In this document: positions 5,216-7,275 of the stretch, piece after piece
How the letters are laid out: each line of letters opens with the position of its first letter
Position numbering within the stretch: the stretch's first letter is position 1
From: Methanobacterium sp. PtaB.Bin024
GTDB taxonomy: Archaea; Methanobacteriota; Methanobacteria; Methanobacteriales; Methanobacteriaceae
Length of the DNA: 7,275 nucleotides
NCBI GenBank assembly: GCA_002067065.1
Contig: MVPY01000020.1
Location: 1 to 7,275, forward strand
Direction of reading: 5' to 3'
Notes under the pieces: generated by a model
The model's input: only the letters and a program-made list of their open reading frames with translations
The model's database searches: none
What the model was told of the DNA's origin: nothing
Translations under genes and position numbers: made by a program

Positions 5216-5236
5216 TAAAAACAAGGGGTGTGAATT

Positions 5237-5341
5237 ATGCAAAAAATAAACAAAAAATTTGAAGAAATGACGGTTGAAGAAAAGGAAGATGTATTCCTGG
5301 ATCTGAAAGCTGATTATCTGAATAAAAAAGAGATAAAATAA
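5237..5341 (+). CDS. 34-aa charged small protein of unknown function
   Basis: ATG 5237 is preceded by a good ribosome site (AGGGGTGTGA, core GGGGTG at 5225-5230, six bases before ATG) and by a TATA box with a palindrome. These signals argue that such a short frame is real. The protein (MQKINKKFEEMTVEEKEDVF and a further 14 residues ending NKKEIK) is Lys/Glu rich and likely one or two helices, without membrane segment or cysteine. An oligo-T run (T8, 5347-5354) follows its stop and would end the transcript. No family is recognised. Its control region suggests tight regulation. Confidence 0.55.
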   Translation: MQKINKKFEEMTVEEKEDVFLDLKADYLNKKEIK

Positions 5342-5346
5342 ATTAA

Positions 5347-5354
5347 TTTTTTTT
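5347..5354 (+). terminator. Oligo-T terminator after the 34-aa gene
   Basis: A run of eight T begins five bases after the stop of the 34-aa gene and reaches into the stop codon of the convergent lipoprotein gene. No clear stem precedes it; oligo-T alone can end archaeal transcripts. Confidence 0.4.
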
Positions 5355-5754
5355 ATAGGCTTGCCGAGATGGTTACAACACCATATTCTGCTGTTGTACT
5401 CTCTTCCTTAATTACTTCTCCATTTTTAACTATTTGGACTTTTAACATACCTGTGCTGTTTGTTTGTTTTTGTATACTAGCAGATACTATGTTCACTGAT
5501 CCCATATTCTCCTGATGGTTACCAGTTCCGTCTATTGATCTTGTATTGCTATCAGCACCAACACTTCCGCTCCATTCTTCGTTTGTGATTATTTTAATAA
5601 TGGTATTTCCAGAATCACTATTGGATGTGCTGGTATAGTCATTATCCCCCGTGTCAGTTGATGTTGTATTGCTACTAGTACACCCTGATGCGAATATAAC
5701 TAAAACGAGAATGGGTATTATTAAAAGAGCTATTTTTTTTGTGATATTATTCAC
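5353..5754 (-). CDS. Secreted lipoprotein (moron candidate)
   Basis: A 133-aa protein with an N-terminal lipoprotein signal: basic residues K6-K7, hydrophobic core 8-21, and lipobox FASGC with the modified cysteine at 25. Residues 26-50 are a Ser/Thr/Asn/Asp-rich linker, typical for exported archaeal proteins. From about 51 to the end is a compact beta domain with 'EEWSGSVGADSNTRSIDGTG' (59-78), two further strands (SVNIVSASIQKQT; MLKVQIVKNGEVI) and a closing 'EYGVVTISASL'. I associate this type of domain with small Methanobacteriales lipoproteins, from memory only. It should be anchored outside the cell membrane. The only canonical start in frame is GTG 5754, which overlaps a perfect ribosome site. 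The gene lies antisense inside the tail operon with its own promoter, which fits a lysogenic conversion or superinfection-exclusion gene rather than a virion part. Confidence 0.78.
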   Translation of the reverse strand: MNNITKKIALLIIPILVLVIFASGCTSSNTTSTDTGDNDYTSTSNSDSGNTIIKIITNEEWSGSVGADSNTRSIDGTGNHQENMGSVNIVSASIQKQTNSTGMLKVQIVKNGEVIKEESTTAEYGVVTISASL

Positions 5755-5759
5755 CTCCC
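5751..5759 (-). promoter_or_regulatory. Perfect Shine-Dalgarno overlapping the lipoprotein GTG start
   Basis: The minus strand reads GGGAGGTGA, an essentially perfect anti-SD match, but the GTG used as first codon is part of it. The codon at normal spacing downstream is ATC (5745-5743, residue 4), one base away from ATG. Either the gene is translated leaderless from GTG, uses the ATC, or has lost its original start. Confidence 0.5.
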
Positions 5760-5772
5760 ATGCTATTTTTTT

Positions 5773-5783
5773 TAATATAATAT
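5773..5783 (-). promoter_or_regulatory. TATA-like element for the lipoprotein gene
   Basis: On the minus strand ATATTATATTA lies about 22-26 bases upstream of GTG 5754. This would place the transcription start at or near the start codon. The region is AT-rich throughout, so chance occurrence is likely enough to keep confidence low. Confidence 0.35.
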
Positions 5784-5871
5784 CTCTATTCTTTTTTCTA
5801 ATCTATTTGACTATTTTAAACTTTCTAAAACTATTTTTCTAAAAAATCATTTTTAATGGAGTATTCTTTTT

Positions 5872-7275
5872 ATGGCTGATAAAGAACTTGGTATCACAGC
5901 TAAAGCCGATGTAGATTCTGCTATTTCAGATTTGCAGAACCTAATTGATAAGCTTGGAGATATGCCGGATACCACATCGACAACTGTTGAAGTACTCGTT
6001 AATGATGCTGCTTTAGTTGGATTAAACACTGAAATGTCCAACATTTCAGACAAAAACATTGATCTATCTGTAATTGTTAATGACACTGCACTTGACACTT
6101 TACAGGCCGAAATAGGTACAATAGATACCACTCTTGATTATACGGTCAATGTGGATAGTACTGGTTTAGATCAGTTAGGAGCGGATGCGGATGCAGCAGC
6201 GACAGAAGTAAGCAGCATAGGAGATGCTGCCACCGATGCCAGTGCCGATATCGCATCTATTGATGATACGGCCATAAATGAGGCAGCATCAGCAGCAACA
6301 AGTTTAGGTGACAACCTAGAAGGAGCTGCTACTGGTGCTGGTGATTTTAATACGGAAATTAGCGAATCTGGAGATCATATTTCTGCTTTATCGGCAGGAT
6401 TACAGGGAGTAGTGGCACTTGGTTTAGGTACTTTTTTTGCAACAGCTATTGAAGGGGCCGGTAGTTTCAATGATACTTGGAGCAGATTGGCTGTCGTTAT
6501 GGGTGAGGGTGGATTACCTATTGAACAGGTTAAAGACGAGTGGAGCGATGCCATATCAAGCATGCAGGATACCACGGGGAGGGGAGCCGGAAGCATAAGG
6601 CAATATATCATCTCAATGGGACTAGCAGGAGTTACCAGCAAGGATTCAATCATTTCAAGCTTCAGCGGGGTGGCCGGGGCCGCTTATATTACGGGCTACA
6701 GTATTGATAGCATTACAAGTGCATTTAGGCGTGTTGTAGCTACCGGTACACTTGGTAATAGGCAGTTAATGGCACTCGGATTATCCGAACAGGATATAAT
6801 GAAAGCCACTGGCCTATCCGTTGAGCAAGTAAGTGAAAAATTACAGGGTATGGATGCTAACCAGCGTGCTGCGTTCCTTGGAATGATAATGAACAGCAAA
6901 TATGGGGTTGATGCTAATAACGCTTACAAACAGAGTTGGCAATATGTCTTGGATGTTCTTAGTAGGACATGGGATTATCTTAGTAGAGTCATTGGTGGAT
7001 TAATTCTTCCTGTTGTTATTCCTGCACTTGAGGCGGTTTCATGGGTTTTACAGCAAGTTGCAGATTGGATCGGTAAATTAGATGGCCCCTTAAAAACCGT
7101 TATGGGTGTTGTAGTTGCTGGTGTTGGTGGATGGATACTCTTATCAACAGTTCTAACCACCATCACTGGGATAATGAACATGCTAGGCATCAGCTTAGGG
7201 CTTACAACAGCCCGGCAGGTTGCCAGTACCATAGCCCAACATGCTAACACTGCCGCCAGGTGGTTAGGTATTGGT
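5872..7275 (+). CDS. Tape measure protein, N-terminal 468 residues (3' end outside window)
   Basis: The frame runs from ATG 5872 to the window edge with no stop, 468 codons. A modest ribosome site TGGAGT (5857-5862) lies nine bases before ATG. Residues 1-35 are a helix. Residues about 38-105 hold three imperfect repeats with the core VxVNDxAL (VLVNDAALVGLNTEM, VIVNDTALDTLQAEI, VNVDSTGLDQLGADA). Residues 106-165 are Ala/Asp/Ser-rich coiled or disordered sequence. A hydrophobic helix follows (176-192), then a conserved-looking domain (198-372) with 'DTWSRLAVVMGEGG' and 'ITSAFRRVVATGTLGNRQLM'. Two further hydrophobic stretches lie at 374-399 and 408-440. Alternating helices, membrane-like segments and large size are typical of tape measures, which set tail length and may form a membrane channel at DNA entry. 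The usual neighbour, the chaperone pair, lies about 0.9 kb upstream because of the intervening island. Confidence 0.85.
   Translation, partial: MADKELGITAKADVDSAISDLQNLIDKLGDMPDTTSTTVEVLVNDAALVGLNTEMSNISDKNIDLSVIVNDTALDTLQAEIGTIDTTLDYTVNVDSTGLDQLGADADAAATEVSSIGDAATDASADIASIDDTAINEAASAATSLGDNLEGAATGAGDFNTEISESGDHISALSAGLQGVVALGLGTFFATAIEGAGSFNDTWSRLAVVMGEGGLPIEQVKDEWSDAISSMQDTTGRGAGSIRQYIISMGLAGVTSKDSIISSFSGVAGAAYITGYSIDSITSAFRRVVATGTLGNRQLMALGLSEQDIMKATGLSVEQVSEKLQGMDANQRAAFLGMIMNSKYGVDANNAYKQSWQYVLDVLSRTWDYLSRVIGGLILPVVIPALEAVSWVLQQVADWIGKLDGPLKTVMGVVVAGVGGWILLSTVLTTITGIMNMLGISLGLTTARQVASTIAQHANTAARWLGIG

Noticed and set aside
5651..5842. A 63-aa hydrophobic plus-strand frame resembling a membrane protein
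   Set aside because: It is the complement of the lipoprotein signal peptide and adjoining AT-rich DNA. Hydrophobicity comes from T-rich codons, and there is no ribosome site.
5853..7250. Several minus-strand frames (5853-6131, 6375-6653, 6696-6899, 6975-7250)
   Set aside because: All are antisense to the continuous 468-codon tape measure frame and lack ribosome sites or recognisable motifs.
1..7275. CRISPR arrays, insertion sequences, integrase or attachment sites
   Set aside because: No regularly spaced repeats, transposase or recombinase motifs, or terminal repeats were seen in the window.

Overview
The window looks like the tail-module part of a tailed virus or provirus of a methanogenic archaeon, most likely a Methanobacterium-like host. 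The grounds are AT-rich DNA with heavy use of ATA, AGA and AGG codons, Shine-Dalgarno sites of the GGAGGTGA type, archaeal TATA boxes with a BRE-like flank, oligo-T stretches after genes, and a lipoprotein of a type I associate with Methanobacteriales. The host call is inference; no host housekeeping gene is present. No sheath or baseplate gene is visible, so a long non-contractile (siphovirus-type) tail is the simplest reading.

Layout, left to right. (1) 2-1520: four tightly packed plus-strand genes for the head-tail neck: the end of an adaptor-like protein, a head-closure-like protein, an HK97-gp10-like protein and a tail-terminator-position protein. (2) 1521-2719: a cargo pair, a GT32-type DXD glycosyltransferase and a class I SAM methyltransferase, stitched into the structural operon with a 4-bp stop/start overlap. 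(3) 2724-3775: a small charged protein of unknown role and the major tail (tube) protein. (4) 3776-4080: a hairpin and T-run terminator, a G-rich segment that can fold into a closed multi-helix RNA, and a previously uncalled 51-aa single-pass membrane protein. (5) 4087-4955: a tail-assembly chaperone with a downstream -1 frame that lacks its own ribosome binding site and is joined at an A9G3 slippery run. This is the archaeal-virus counterpart of lambda gpG/gpGT. (6) 4956-5871: a very AT-rich moron-like island of about 0.9 kb. It carries an AbrB/MazE-like protein and a lipoprotein on the minus strand, a 34-aa protein on the plus strand, and a divergent promoter with a likely operator. (7) 5872-7275: the first 468 codons of the tape measure protein, still open at the window end.

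The structural genes would build neck, tube and tape-measure scaffold. The chaperone pair would coat the tape measure while tube subunits polymerise. The glycosyltransferase and methyltransferase are expressed with the structural genes and could decorate a virion protein or a host surface glycan. The island at 4956-5871 sits where the tape measure gene normally follows the chaperone directly, and its antisense genes with their own promoters are probably expressed independently of the tail operon, perhaps in the lysogen.
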